DNA of 64,000 bases, from assembly GCA_947683625.1 (NCBI GenBank), contig CANTUR010000166.1:1891001-1955000 (forward strand), given 5' to 3'. Below, piece after piece: positions 25,458 to 38,199 of the stretch. Both the position numbers and the translations under genes were made by a program. Positions within the stretch are counted from its first letter, which is position 1. Each line of letters starts with the position of its first letter. The notes under the pieces are model-generated. The model made no database searches. It worked only from the letters and a program-made list of their open reading frames with translations, and had not been told where the DNA came from. The DNA is from Mallotus nudiflorus. Its lineage: Eukaryota; Streptophyta; Magnoliopsida; Malpighiales; Euphorbiaceae.

Positions 25458-26380
25458 TTTAATTAATGATTGATTAAAATGTTATTGTAGTATTGAAATG
25501 CACAAAATTTTAGTCTGCAAGAGCCATGCAGATATCTTCAAGTTTATGTGCCTCATGCAGACTGTAATTATAGTATTATAATTATCATTAATTGAAAATT
25601 TCTTTATAGGAGAATTAAAATAATTACAAGTTAAAATTTTATTATTTTCTATAATAGATATATATATATATTTGATATTTTTTCAGTTCAAATATATATA
25701 TATTGAAAATTAATTTTATACTTTATGATTTTTTTAAGAGGAAAATATGTAGAGATCATTATATCACCATTGGTTACGCTATATTAATTAGAAAGATAAA
25801 TATTTTTATCATTTTATAAGATTATTATATTATTATTTATATAGCGATACGCAACAATTATCATTTTGCTTTGTTTTATAGGGTTAACCACACTCATGAA
25901 TCTGAATTACCTCTTAATGATCCATGCTTGTATACTATGGAAGGAAATGAATCAACCGAAGTAGTTTTTGTACTATAATATTACTCCAAGTTCTATAATC
26001 TATATTTTAACAGTTTCACTCGATAGTTCAGTACCACTAGATTGTGTGTATCCAGTCTTCATCATCACGATCTTAGACACCCAACATTATAAATTAGTCG
26101 CTTTACACGCCTAGTGTACAAACTGGTAATAAAGAAAAGAAAAAAAAATGAGAATAAGTGCATCCCATACAGGCCATTTACGGACTTAATCTATCTCTAG
26201 TTATGGGTTATTAGCATTAAAAAATTTTAGGTTACAAATCAAAGCAATAGCCGCATAGTCTTGAGACCTTAACTTTTGTACTTGAAACTGTTTTTAATTC
26301 ATATTCAAACTTCAGTTCTCAGCTTTTCTATTTGTAAATGGTGTTAACTATTTCTTAGAAGATAAGCAGAGGGATGTAAA

Positions 26381-26455
26381 GGGCAGGGACCACAGTTCTA
26401 CTTCTGGGTTTGAAAGAGACAATTTCCCATATTCAAGCTGTGGTCCTTCACTCCC
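26381..26455. other. GC-richer inverted repeat (hairpin)
   Basis: ggaccacag at 26387-26395 and ctgtggtcc at 26438-26446 are perfectly complementary. Weaker pairing extends on both sides (gggcag against ctccc). The loop is about 42 nt. It stands out in an AT-rich region but does not match any microRNA I know. Confidence 0.4.
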
Positions 26456-28054
26456 TTGCTCCTTTTTGTAGCCCACTTCAAACCACATTGCTCATTAACC
26501 ATTGTCACAGCCTGGAAGTGGAAGAATGAGCAAGGTTTGTTTTTTTTTATTTCCAATACGAGCATTGCATGCACGATGAAGAACGCCATGAGTTTTAACT
26601 AGAGTAAGCAAAAAATAAATGAATAAATAAAATGCAGCATCACAGTTTGGTGATTTAGCATTATGCTCCAACTCCCTTGTCAGAACTTATGATTTTATAC
26701 ACATTCAGTCAAAAGTCATGGCTAAAATTATCTTCTTGTGCTGAGTGACTACGATTAGAGAAGTTGAAAACGGGGACTCAAAGGTATGAAAAATGTACAT
26801 TCAAAATCGGAAAAAATTTGTATACATGTAACATTAAAGTGTAGGTAAGAATATTTCTTGAAAGATTAACTTAATCCTTTCTTTGAACTGATACGAACTT
26901 AATTCTTGTGTAATTTCAAGGAGATTTAGAAGATTATGCTTTCTTGCTTACGTTTCATGACCTTTTTACCGCATAAGACAAAAAAACTTTGCATACAAAA
27001 AATATTTAGAAAGTGAAAAAGTGAGAGACGTCTAAAAGCGAGGATTTAGGATATACAGTAGTGATACAATATACAAAGCACTAAACCCTGCTAAAGATTG
27101 ACAAGGACCACTTGCTTTATGATGTGGGAAGCACCTGGAGAGCATATATATAGCAAAGAAACTAAAACGAAAACTATAAGAAATGTCCCCTACACATTTA
27201 ATTTTCTGGTTTCTACCCTATAGAAATGCTAAGCACATTGTATTGCTTCAACTGAAATGAAAAAGTACATTCTGGAAATTTTTACCGTATATATATATTT
27301 TAATTATTTTACATTTAATTAATAAAGTTTAATGTTTTATGTCGCGACTCGCAATATAAATAATACATTATAAATCATGATATTTTATTATTATACCTCT
27401 TCTTTATTTATAATTATATAAATAAATAAATTAGTTATTATAGATGTTTAAATTATGATACAACCGGTGTATTCAATTTATTTTAAATTTTAAATTTTAC
27501 CTGTTTATTTTAAATTTTAAATTTCACCATTTTATTAATTATTAAAAAAATAAAAAAATTAAATTTTAATTAACATCATATTGCCTAAAAAAATTTTATT
27601 CTCTTGCAGGCTGTGACTTCGCTATGAATGTATTCTCATTATTATTATTTTTTTTTTGTCAGTATTACAAAGGAGAGAGAAATTCAGTCCCAGGTGGGAT
27701 AAGTGTCCTAAACACTTTAACCATCAGACACTGTGGAACACATTTTTATTCTTCATAGTTCTTATGCTTGTGAACAGATGTAGTGAAGTGAAATCTTTGT
27801 CAGAACCTGGTATAATACTGTAATTAGCTACCTCTAGAAACTATATATGCGTACGGTGAGTTCATAAACATTCTCCAAGAATAGGCACAGATTCAGATAT
27901 GGTCATAAACACTGTTAATATATATATATATCGCAAACGCATGAACAAGAATCTGAAGTACTAGATTATCATATTATATTTTCATGCGCCGCTAGGTACC
28001 ACTTCATCACTTATCAGTCACCTGCTTAATTCCCGTTCATTTGTTACATCTTTC

Positions 28055-28063
28055 TATATATAA
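28055..28063 (+). promoter_or_regulatory. TATA box of the ARM/TPR gene
   Basis: tatatataaa-type sequence about 45 bp before the ATG at 28106, implying a leader of only some 15-25 nt. The start has strong context (accATGG). Confidence 0.5.
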
Positions 28064-28105
28064 ATCCAGTCCCTGTTCCTTACCTGAAAACCCTAATAGA
28101 AAACC

Positions 28106-30262
28106 ATGGATTCTCTGAAAAAGAAGAGGATAATAGCCTCTGCCACTGTCCCTACTACAACAACCTCTGATACTGCTCATATGAGCATGAAAAAGAGTTG
28201 CACCAATCCTGGTTGCTTTTTCTGTGCCATGAAAGAGCAAGACTTATCTCTCAGGCGAGCTGGAATAGCAAGTTGTTTCAAGGAGATGCCTCTAGAAGAT
28301 AGCCAAGAACATGTTCTGGTGCTCAGTGGCCTATGGAATATTGCAATGACACAACCTGACGATCCAGAGTTCCCATCTCTCGGCATATTCAATTGCATGG
28401 CAAGTTTGATTCAAAAAGGTATTAATGACAGAAGTTGGCTTCTGAGGGATCAAAACATATATATCCCTTATTATGCAGCTCATATTATTGGCTCTTACAC
28501 TATGAATAAGGTTGAGTTTGCAGAGAAAGCTGTTGATTCAGGTGTGATACCTTCATTATTGGAGCTTTTAAGAGGAAAGATCAGTTGGGTAGAGCAAAGA
28601 GTTGCTGTTCGAGCACTTGGGCACCTGGCTAGCTATCAAAGGACATTTGCAGCAGTAGTAGAGTATGAACAAGAGCTAGTGAAGTTAACTACGGAGTTAG
28701 CTTCTAAATGCCTTGATATTGTGTATGCTAATTTTGTTGGGGTGACGGATGCAAATAAAAGGTTGAAGTATCACTGTGACTTGCTTACTAGAGGAGTTGG
28801 AGGGACAGAAATGGAGAACAGAAAAGCTGAGGAATGGGCCAGTCAACTTCAGTGTTGGTCTCTTTATCTTTTAAATTGTTTTGCTTGCAAAGAAAGGTCT
28901 CTAGATATCATCTGTAAGGAAGATTTTTTAAAAGATTTGTGTCGAATGTGGGGAGGGTTGGTGAATCACTCATCACCTGCAGGAATTGGACTGATCAGAA
29001 TATTATGCTACAGTAAAATTGGAAGAAAGAAAATTGCTGAATATGCAGATGTGATAAAGAATATCTGTAATCTCTCGAGATCATCTGATGATTGGCAGTA
29101 CATGGGCATCGATTGTCTTCTATTACTTCTCAGAGATCAAGATACAAGGTACAAAGTCATAGAAATTGCCCCCATGTTCCTTGTAGATTTGGTTGAACTC
29201 AGAAACCTTGGTGATAGAACAAATGTTGGTGAAGCAATCACAAAACCACTTCTTTTAGACTATAAACAAAACAAGTTGAAGATAAAGAACAAAGAAGTTC
29301 AGAAAGCTTTGCAAGAAATTTGGGATTTAAAGGTAGAGAAGAAAAAAATAGAGAAACTAATGCTGTCTGAAGAAAAAGTTGAAGAGAGAAGGGTTTTGGT
29401 TGGTTTAATAAAACAACAAGCAAACCACTTGTTTTGGCTAGGAGATGTGGAAGAAGCATTAGTGAAATACACTGAAGCATTACATATGTGCCCATTAAGG
29501 TTAAGAAAAGAAAGAATGGTTATCCATAGTAATAAAGCTCATTGTCACTTGCTGCTAGGAGATCCAGATGCTGCCATAAGTGAATCAACTCGAGCTCTTT
29601 GCCTCTCTAGCCCAGCAAATTCTCATGGCAAAAGCCTCTGGAGAAGATCACAGGCCTACGACATGAAAGGGTTGGCTAAAGAAAGCTTGATGGACTGTAT
29701 AATGTTCCTAAATAGCTCCATCAACAGTGCTGCAACAAGAAAACGTGTGAATATCCCACACTATGCAGCACGTATGATCAGCAAACAAATCGATGCCACG
29801 TGGCTTTTTGCAGGTGCCAAGTCAAAGGCAGTAAGAGGTCAAGTGCAAGAGCTGGAGGGTGATTATTGTGAAGGCGGTAATCATCATCAAGTGCAGAAAT
29901 ATGAGGAAATGATGATGAGAATTATGATGGAGAAAAAGGGTTTCATCTCCGGTAATTAAGTTACATTATGATGAGAAATGGATAATTATGCATGTTTAAA
30001 CCTTGATCACGGTCATCTTTACCTCTAGCATAGTGTACATTTTCTGAAATTATATTTCAAAATTTTAATGGTTCCTTTTGCTTGTAAAATATGGCGTGCC
30101 AAAGTGTTTGATCCGTTTTGAAACTTTTCAGGTCTGTCGACCATAAAGGAGGAACCGCTTGTGGGAAAAGAAGGGAGCAAAAGAAAGCTGAGCAGGGCAA
30201 GAAGCAGAAAGAATGCGTTTGTGGCTCGATCTATGTAAGGCAAACCGCATGGGTTTAGCTAA
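28106..30262 (+). CDS. Plant ARM-repeat/TPR protein, 2 exons, about 658 aa
   Basis: Exon 1 is 28106-29951. A GT donor at 29952 (tccg|gtaatt) and an AG acceptor ending at 30131 (ttttcag) join in frame to exon 2 at 30132-30262, ending TAA. Unspliced, the frame stops at 29959 (617 aa). N-terminal Cys motif C-x4-C-x2-C at residues 32-40 (SCTNPGCFFC). Helical ARM-like repeats follow over about residues 80-380 (AVRALGHLASYQ, GIGLIRILCYSK). A charged helix lies near 385-425. Three TPR motifs cover about 431-540 (ANHLFWLGDVEEALVKYTEA, HSNKAHCHLLLGDPDAAISE, SLWRRSQAYDMKGLAKESLM). The C-terminal exon adds GLSTIKEEPL and a Lys/Gln-rich tail. ARM plus TPR suggests a protein-protein or cochaperone-type scaffold, but this is inference; the plant family lacks a defined reaction. 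Confidence 0.85.
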
Positions 30263-33053
30263 GCATATATTGTCGAATTAGTGCAATTTCTTAGCATCAG
30301 ATTTTTCATGTGCTGTGTACATTTTATTGTCCTCTGATTTTGTGAATGTAGAAGTTGGGGTTTAGATCATAATGTCTTTTTTTTAACAATTATATCTACC
30401 GATTAAATCTCAACATTTCGATCTCTAATTTTTTCAATGAAAAATTATATAATTCATTTTCAATGTAACATTCATACTTTTTACCATTTTAATTACTTAT
30501 AAAAGACTATCATAATGCCGCTTTTATAAAAAGGAAAATGAACGTATGAAATCACACATGGTTTCAAATTAATTGAAGATTGACTAAGCACTCATATTCC
30601 CAAATCTGCATTTCATTTGAACTATTGCTATTTACTTGGTCAGACATGTGCATATAAAAAAATAGCTCATAGGTGTCCGGGGTGGCTAAAAGATATAAAA
30701 AAATTGTAGTTTATTTTTTATCCTCATATACAGGAGCTATTCAATTAAAAGAAGGGATTACTTTAGATCTTTTACACTAATCATTACCCTAAAAAAAGGG
30801 TGGAATAAGCACTATGTAATTTGATGACTTAAATTTTTTGCAGCATTTACTAAAATTTGAGTTTGAGTTTGAATTTTAATTTTAATTTTTCCTCTGGTGC
30901 AATATAATTATAAAAGGAATTGCAGAAATATATAAATTACATTTATCATCAACGTGTGAAATTCTAATCACAAATTTAATTAGCATTTTACAACAATATA
31001 TAGCTATAACACATCTTAATTTCTCATTGAAAAAACATTCCATCAGAACACAATTTGACTTTCTTGTTGTTGATTAATGCCACAGCCCTCAAAATATATT
31101 CCAGTTACTATGTGATTTCAAATTCGAGTGACATAATTATCAAGTCCAAAACGTCAAAAGTTGTGGTCTGATGATTGGCAAATTCAACACAGTCCTCGAA
31201 AAATAATGCTTGCTTTTGCATTCTCCCTCACCAACGGCATTATAGTAATCTCTAATTAATATATAAATCAAGTAATATAGGTAGATGCTTGAAAGTCAAC
31301 ATCTAGGACGTCTATCATATCATATATTACATGTATAATGCAACTTATTTGTAGTTTCTTTCCACGTGAATCATATATATATCGTTGCTTTGTACAATTT
31401 TTCAAAAGAAATAATAGCTGCTGTTGGGGTTGGGTTAGGCAGATTGCACACTTTACTTGTAACTAGAGACAAAACAAAAAATGATGTTGTCCTGTCGCCT
31501 GGTCTCATCAACAGCAACTAAACTTACCTCTCCACCTTCTTGTCAACGATCTAACAGAGGGTCTCTCCCAAATTTAAAGTTGTTGTTCAGTTCAGATGCT
31601 ACGCCATTTATTTAGCCTGCAAACAATTCATCGCATTATAGCAGTGAACATCAGTCTAAGCTGGTAAATTGGGCTAGAAACACACAAGCATTTTTCTTGT
31701 ACTGTTTTCAGTTCCTTTGTTATTGGGCTCATGAAATCGATAATAAAAATATTAAAAGGCCCAAAGTCTTGCAAACCTTATTTGTTATTAGATCTTTGAG
31801 GAATAGGTGGGCCTGCTATGTGATCTTCATTGAATCAAATATCTTGTGATATTTTGACTATCAAATTATTTATTATAATTAAAATAATAAATATTTTATT
31901 ATTTAATAGTAATTATTGAAAAAATACATTTTACTTTATAAAAAATAAAGTAATAATAAAATGCATCATACGGAGTTGCACTTAACTCTCAAATAAGTAA
32001 AAAATATTTTAAATTTTTTTATTTATATATTAAATAGGTGATGAATATCATTCACAAATATAAATTTTTGTTATTGTATTTTGAATGTAAGAGGAAAGAG
32101 TAATGATCAAACTGTTTACCTTTATAATGAACACTACAATATTTTGAAGGGAGTAACGCTATTAGGTTACTTAAGTTTTGATATAGAATTTATTATTTAA
32201 TCATTGGCAAAATATAATACAATTATAGTTGGAAAAAATGCGTAGTTATAAAAATCATTGAAAGGGGTTGATTTTGTTTACAATTAAACGCTCAAATTGC
32301 GTGCGTGATTGGAAAACAGAGAAAAATGAACATAAGATTTTGTTGGAAATATTTGCAAATAGTGTCGTGTAATATTTGTTGTTCAGCTTAAGTTGCTTCT
32401 AATTCAGTATTTGTTAGGGGGATTTTGATTAAGCAGAAATTAAATTTGACCAACCCAGGAGAGATTTGTATATGGACGTTATTTCGTTTGTGTTCCTAAC
32501 CTTCTAGGCCGAGAAGGAAACTAAATGTATACTAATTGAACTTGTCGTTTGAAGTACACTCGTTGATTAACCGTTGAAATGTGCATGACTAAATTAAGTT
32601 TTTTTTTTTTCATACATAGAGTAGGGAAGGAGAATGTCAATTTCAAGACATGAGGTCTCAACTTGAGACCTCGTGAATATTCATATTAAACTTTGACCAT
32701 TTGATTAAATCGTCGTGGGTTCACATAAATAGTTGCTTTACGATTCATAAAATTTATTTTTTGTTTTTCGTTTATATTCATGAGTATAAAAAAATTATTA
32801 AAATTAAAAAAAAAATTGTTACTTTCCCTACAAGATGTCATAGGTGTCACGGTCAAATTTTTTTAACTTAGGAGGGCAGACATTTTCATATTATATATTT
32901 TTTATAATTTTGCCACTTAATCGGTATTAGCTATATTCTTTTATTATGTATAAATGAAAAAATATATGATTTTTTTTAAAATCAAGATTGGATATTAAAA
33001 TAGTCTAGATTTTGATAAAAATATTTACTTTATATAAAGCTATTAAACATATA
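30263..33053. other. Intergenic region, no gene seen
   Basis: AT-rich, with no frame carrying conserved motifs. The first few hundred bases are presumably the 3' UTR of the ARM/TPR gene. A CACGTG G-box-like hexamer at 31373-31378 is isolated and no gene follows it. Confidence 0.5.
33049..33053. repeat. Target-site duplication (left), atata
   Basis: atata precedes the LTR start TGAAAACTCC. atatc follows the right LTR at 55288-55292, a four-of-five match. Confidence 0.6.
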
Positions 33054-33522
33054 TGAAAACTCCGAATTGATATTTTTTACTTGTAAAAACTGCATGATGA
33101 GTAAAATGGGTAAAGGAGTGAGATTTCTATTATAAATATTTCAAACCTTAAGTCAGTATAGAGAAAAAATATAATAAAGGAAATAGACATGATGAAATAG
33201 AGAATCAAGGATGATTGTTTGTATGATGAGATAATGGCTTAAAGATGTGATGATATTAAATGATGAGAATGAGGAAATGAGTGAATATGAGAATAAATGA
33301 CATGAGATATATTTATAGGGAAAGATATTGCTCAAATCTCTTAGAAATATGATTCTTTAGTCTTGTAGGATTGCCTTATTTAGGAGAGAAGAAGACTTCT
33401 TTTGTAGAGTAATCTTCCTAATTGAAATAGACTTTCTTATTAAGTTTTCTTCTTATTCAGGTAATCCTTCTCTTTAAGGGACTATAACCCTTATTAGAAT
33501 AGGATATTGATATGGGGTATCA
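33054..33522 (+). repeat. Left LTR of the LARD-like element (469 bp)
   Basis: It aligns with 51343-51639 joined to 55109-55287 across its whole length, for example aggatgattgtttgtatgat, aatggcttaa.gatgtgatga and aaatatgattcttta. It ends ggggtatca. Confidence 0.8.
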
Positions 33523-33942
33523 AGAGTCCCCCTTGAAAATCTGTTCGGATATTTATGTCTGAGATTTTTGGATTTCCAAGGACCACATGAAAATGATTGA
33601 TGCGCTGAAATAAGAACCTTTGCTTGAAATCTCATGTGTTATTGAAAGTTGACCTGAGGTGGCTAGTCTCAATCATTGAACATTGAGATGTTCGGTATAC
33701 CAAGTCTTGGAAACATAGTATTAGAATATTATCGTATAAGAACATCATTGAAGTGCCAGTTGGACTTGAGTGCATAGAACTTGCAATAAAAATGCTTAGT
33801 GTAAGAGATTAACCAGTCAGTGTGGAGACAATTTGGTGGAACCAATTGGCACTAGAGTTTTGATGCTCAGTGAATTAAAAGCGTGGCCTGAGTACCAGAT
33901 AATCTCGGTGCATTAAAGTGCGGCCCGAGTGCTGAACCTCAG
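33523..33942 (+). mobile_element. Interior of the LARD-like element, left part
   Basis: Non-coding. It contains a short repeated phrase (gtggcctgagt and gcggcccgagtgctgaa near 33885-33935). It ends at the start of an inserted long LTR. Confidence 0.6.
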
Positions 33943-36900
33943 TGTCACGACCTAAACTGGGGGCCATGACTGGTGCTAAGGAATTGAAATTTTTTCGAAT
34001 CCGGAACCCGTAACAAGCCTTAAAATAAAAGCATGCAATAAAATAAAATAAAAATGCACCATAATTAAAATCTCAAATCAATATAATAAAAATAATCTTT
34101 TTCATATCATAACATAAAATATATAATACAATATTTAGAGAAAGACCTCTGAATTAAAATCATATTCAGTAAATATAAAATACAATTCACTACTAATTCA
34201 AAATATGACTACTGCAGTTTTATAGAGTATAATATAAAATTAAGTAGATAATTTACATAAAAGAGTCGGGGCGGAAGAAATCCGGCGGATGGGTTTACTG
34301 CTGAGGTCTGAGGAAGAAGACTCTCCTGTAAAAATGTCAACTGAGGGGAGTCAGACCTCACTGAGTGAATTGTTATAATATATATACATGCATTTCCTAA
34401 TGACAAATGCAATCAAACATTCATGTATAATAAATATATATACAAGCAACCCATACAGATGCTGAAAATCAATTATATAATAATGCTGAAAATTTATAAT
34501 TTTATGAAGGATAAAATAGAACCTTATTTAATTGCAACCTCAATCAACAATAACATCACTCTAGCTATACATGCTCACTTAATTCCAAATAAATTCACTT
34601 ACTCCATATGGACAGTAGACTGGCCCCAAGACACTAAGTCAACTGAGCTTTAGCAGTCTGACCGTTAGTGTGATTGGTCCCGAGATACTAGGTCAACCGA
34701 GCTCCAACAACCACACTATCAATCATATAACATCTCAATCAAATCAATCAATCAATAAGTCTCAGTTAATCATAATATCACAATTGATTCTCACTCATCC
34801 CTAAATCTATCGCATCAGTATGTACACGGTCCTAGTGCTACCCACTAGGTAGCACGTTCTATCGATATCCTTCATTTAAAGTAAAACATACATTTGGGAA
34901 AATAAATAATGCATAATGTCATTCATTATAATAAAATAAACCATATATATACTGGAAATATACTTAAAATAAACTAAGTATTTTTCAAGTATATATATGT
35001 CAAATAAATTCAAATCAATCATAAAATATACCAAAAATAAACCATTAATATATTTAAAAATAATTTAAGTATAAATCAATAATATAATATGCATTTACTT
35101 AGAAATATACCTAAAACATACTAAAAATATACCTAAAGTATACTAATCATTTAATAAAACAATTATGAATAAATATACATTTAAAACATGTATATGTGCT
35201 AAAACATGCAACCTAAATGCAATGTATACATAAAATAACAACTCATAGGTTTGCGCTCTTCGAGACTGGTTTGACGGGCCAGGTCCATTGGGCCTTGGTC
35301 TCAGCGCAACTAAACAATAAAATAATTATAGAAATTAGAATAAATCTAACTTAAGCTCTATAAAGACTTGATCTAAGATTATAGAACACAGACAGACATA
35401 GAATTTAGAATTGACTCGATGTCACATTTTACTAGAATTCTATCAAAAATTCGGCAAAATCTCTTCTGTAAAATAGACATCTCTCTACTAAAAAGTAGAA
35501 TTAGTCTTGCAAGAAAAATGCACTTCAAAAATCGGAATTCACATAACCCTCGATTGGGATCCCGAACTATACAATCTCCCTAACCGAGGTCCACAATTCA
35601 ATAAAAATCCAGATAATATAATAAATATACTAAAAATCAATAAATGCCATAAATATCCTCAAAATATCAAAATATAGCATATTTAACATTAAAACACCAA
35701 AAATAATTATTTTCTCAATAATTACATAAAAATCCTGAAATAATAATATAATATTATTAAGAATCCAATTTCTCGACAATTCAATATAATTTATTAAAAA
35801 TTCACTTTATATATTCAAATAACTAAAATAGCCTAACATATTAAAAATTTCTAAAAACCCGTTTTATTACCAAAATAATATATAATATATTATTTGAAAA
35901 CAATTTTCAAAAATTAGTATTAATTAGTTAAAGATAGTAAATAATTTGTAAAAATCATTTTAGTACCTTAAATAATTATAAAACCAACTAAAACATAATA
36001 TTTAACTATAAAATTAACAAAATTACGTATTTAACCCTATAATACAAAAATACACATAATGTACTAATATTACTCAAAAATTCTATAAAAATTATATAAA
36101 TGCATAAAAATTATTCTCAACATATATATTACTAATATTAACTAAAAAACATTATTAAACAATAATTTCAACAAAAACTTAAATATAACCTATTTTTCTA
36201 ATATTGAAATAATATAAAATTATTTATAAAAATTACATAAAAATCACAAAAATTATAATCTCAACTTGAAAATTAATAACAACCATAAAAACACTAAATT
36301 AACAAATTTTATAATTAAATAAATTAATTTACTAAAATTAATTAAATAATAATAAAATATTCAAAAATTCACAAAAATTAAAATAAATTCCAAAAATTAA
36401 AAAAATTATAGACATGTAGATTAAGCTACCAAGATCATCTTTTGTGAAAGGAGTTTGTGTGAATTATCAAGATCAAGCTTAAAAAATTCAAAAAACCCTA
36501 AAGCTCAAAAATAAAAATATCAACAAAACTTAAGAAAAGGAAGATTAAAACTTAAAATAAGCTTAGATTCATGCTCACTGGAGTCTAAAGAGATCGAAAG
36601 CTCGAGAAATGGTGGCTGGAAAAAGGAGGTTGGCCAGAAAGTGAAGTTTCGGTCACTTTCGATTTATAGGGCCTATCGGCACCAGAGAAGGACGATGGAA
36701 GGCCACTGGAAGGAGGGCGAATCTGTTGGACGCTGGAGAGGCATAGTGACGGTGAGAAATTAGGACAGTGGGAGGAAGGAAATGATGCATAGTGAGTTGC
36801 GTTTGTGAATGTATGTTTGCATGTTTATTTGTTTGAATGTATATATGTTTATGTATTGTATATATTAAACTATATAATATAATATTATTACTTTATGCTT

Positions 36901-37273
36901 AAAATTTCACCACCACAAAAAAATAAAAATATCTTATATATATATATATATATATATATAACACATACATTAATATGTATATACATAAAATGAATTAACA
37001 CTAAATAATAACAATAAATAATAATTTTATCAATAATGTAATTTTAATAAAAAAATAATATCAAAATAATAATGAAATTTGATAAAACAATAATATAAAT
37101 AATAATGAAACTTAAATGTCCAAAAGAATATATTTATGTACAAAATTTATTTAAACATAAAATAATAATAATTAATCATAAATAATGAAAATAAATCAAT
37201 AAAATTTTCAAATCTTATTAACACTGCATATCTCATTTTAAAATAAAATAATTTAAAAATATGAGTCATAACA
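33943..37273 (-). repeat. Solo (or orphan) long LTR of the gypsy family, subfamily B (3331 bp)
   Basis: On the plus strand it starts tgtcacgacc and ends gagtcataaca. It resembles, in reverse, the solo LTR at 51640-55103 more than the LTR at 43060-46128. Flanks are ctcag (33938-33942) and ctcaa (37274-37278), a near-match consistent with a 5-bp duplication. No interior sequence adjoins it. The conserved hairpin is at 34831-34849. The GC-rich patch lies at about 36570-36790. Confidence 0.75.
36936..36960. repeat. (TA)n microsatellite
   Basis: A ta run inside the subfamily B LTR. The solo LTR at 51640 has a corresponding ta/tg run at about 52057-52095. Confidence 0.8.
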
Positions 37274-37663
37274 CTCAATACTGTCGAAGTGACTTAAATA
37301 GATTAAGCTACAAACAACAACATTTGCAAAGACATTAAGCATGGATCATAGAAAATCAAGTTAAAAAAATAAAAAAATAAAGTTCACTTGAATTAAAACT
37401 TGAAGAAAACTCACAATCCGGTCATCTTAAGCTTGAACCAAGCTGAAAGTAAACTTGCCCAGACCAAGAGGATTCAATTGAGCCCAAAAACTCAAGCTGT
37501 AACCATCGGAATAGTTGCCAGTGTCGAGTTGAAGCTGCTTTTGCTACTATTGTTTCTTGTCGGAAACAGGGGAGGAAAGGGGCTTTGTCGATGGCTGAAG
37601 GGAGAAGGAAGAGGGAGTAGGTGATGGTGAAGCTTAGTGGTGGCACGTGGTTTTGCTAAAAAT

Positions 37664-37772
37664 GCAGAAGGGAGAAGAAAAGGAAGGAGAAGGGAGAAAG
37701 AAAAGAAGAGGAAGGAAGGAAAAGAAGAGGAAGGAAGGAAAAGAGGAGGGAAAAGGGAAAAAGGAAAAAGAA
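37664..37772 (+). repeat. Purine-rich low-complexity tract
   Basis: Almost pure A/G for about 100 bp, with an internal duplicate of aaaagaagaggaaggaagg. It is shared in shorter form with the sister LTR at about 45700-45776. It encodes a spurious Lys/Glu-rich frame. Confidence 0.8.
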
Positions 37773-37826
37773 TTAGTTTATATATATATATATATTAAAA
37801 TAGGAAAAGATAAAATACCCCCACAC

Positions 37827-37870
<44 letters not shown>

Positions 37871-37871
37871 C
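37827..37871. repeat. (AAT)n microsatellite
   Basis: An uninterrupted taa/aat run. The sister LTR has an interrupted aat/aac run at 45847-45893. Confidence 0.85.
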
Positions 37872-38091
37872 ACTTCCAAATAAATTCCTCTACAAAATAA
37901 AATATATAAAATAAAATAAATTAATACTATTCACAAAAATAACAATAATAATATTAATAAATAAATAAATAATCATATACACACTAAAATTAAATTACAC
38001 ACAATAATTAAAATATTTAAAATTTTAAAATATTATTAACACTTCATATCCCAACATAAATTTTAATAATTTAAAATATTGGGTTATAACA

Positions 38092-38106
38092 ATCTTTCCA
38101 ATTTAC
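38092..38106 (-). promoter_or_regulatory. Polypurine tract (weak)
   Basis: The minus strand reads gtaaattggaaagat directly before the LTR start TGTTATAACCC. The position is right, but the tract is interrupted by tt. Confidence 0.45.
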
Positions 38107-38199
38107 AAAAAAATTCATCCTTGAATTTTCAAATAAAAGTACAGAAAACAAGAATTCATCGAGAAAAGAGGTAAGGGTAAGCCACCCACATCTTAGCCT

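Larger units (their letters stand above)
23505..28054. other. Intergenic region, no gene seen
   Basis: 23505-23800 is probably the 3' UTR of the DUF620 gene. 23800-24250 has near-normal base composition but no conserved frame. The remainder is AT-rich with short duplications (an atatattttcattctaat unit twice near 24928-24982), a Helitron-like tail at 25432-25457 and a hairpin at 26381-26455. Confidence 0.5.
37300..38091 (-). repeat. Truncated 3' LTR of the gypsy element
   Basis: It aligns with 45330-46128, both containing acattaagcatggatca and the purine-rich patch gcagaagggagaagaaaagg. It ends gggttataaca, the LTR terminus. The part corresponding to 43060-45330 is missing. Confidence 0.8.

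Noticed and set aside
28177..28398. Minus-strand frames inside the ARM/TPR gene
   Set aside because: Shadows of the plus-strand coding frame.
31373..31378. CACGTG G-box
   Set aside because: A single hexamer with no downstream gene. Expected by chance in a window of this size.
33505..33530. Primer-site-like ggtatcaagag at the end of the LARD-like left LTR
   Set aside because: ggtatca is also present at the end of the other LTR, so it belongs to the LTR. The following bases do not match the initiator-Met site.
37647..37883. Lys/Glu-rich frame ending in poly-Ile
   Set aside because: Produced by a purine tract and an (AAT)n microsatellite inside an LTR.
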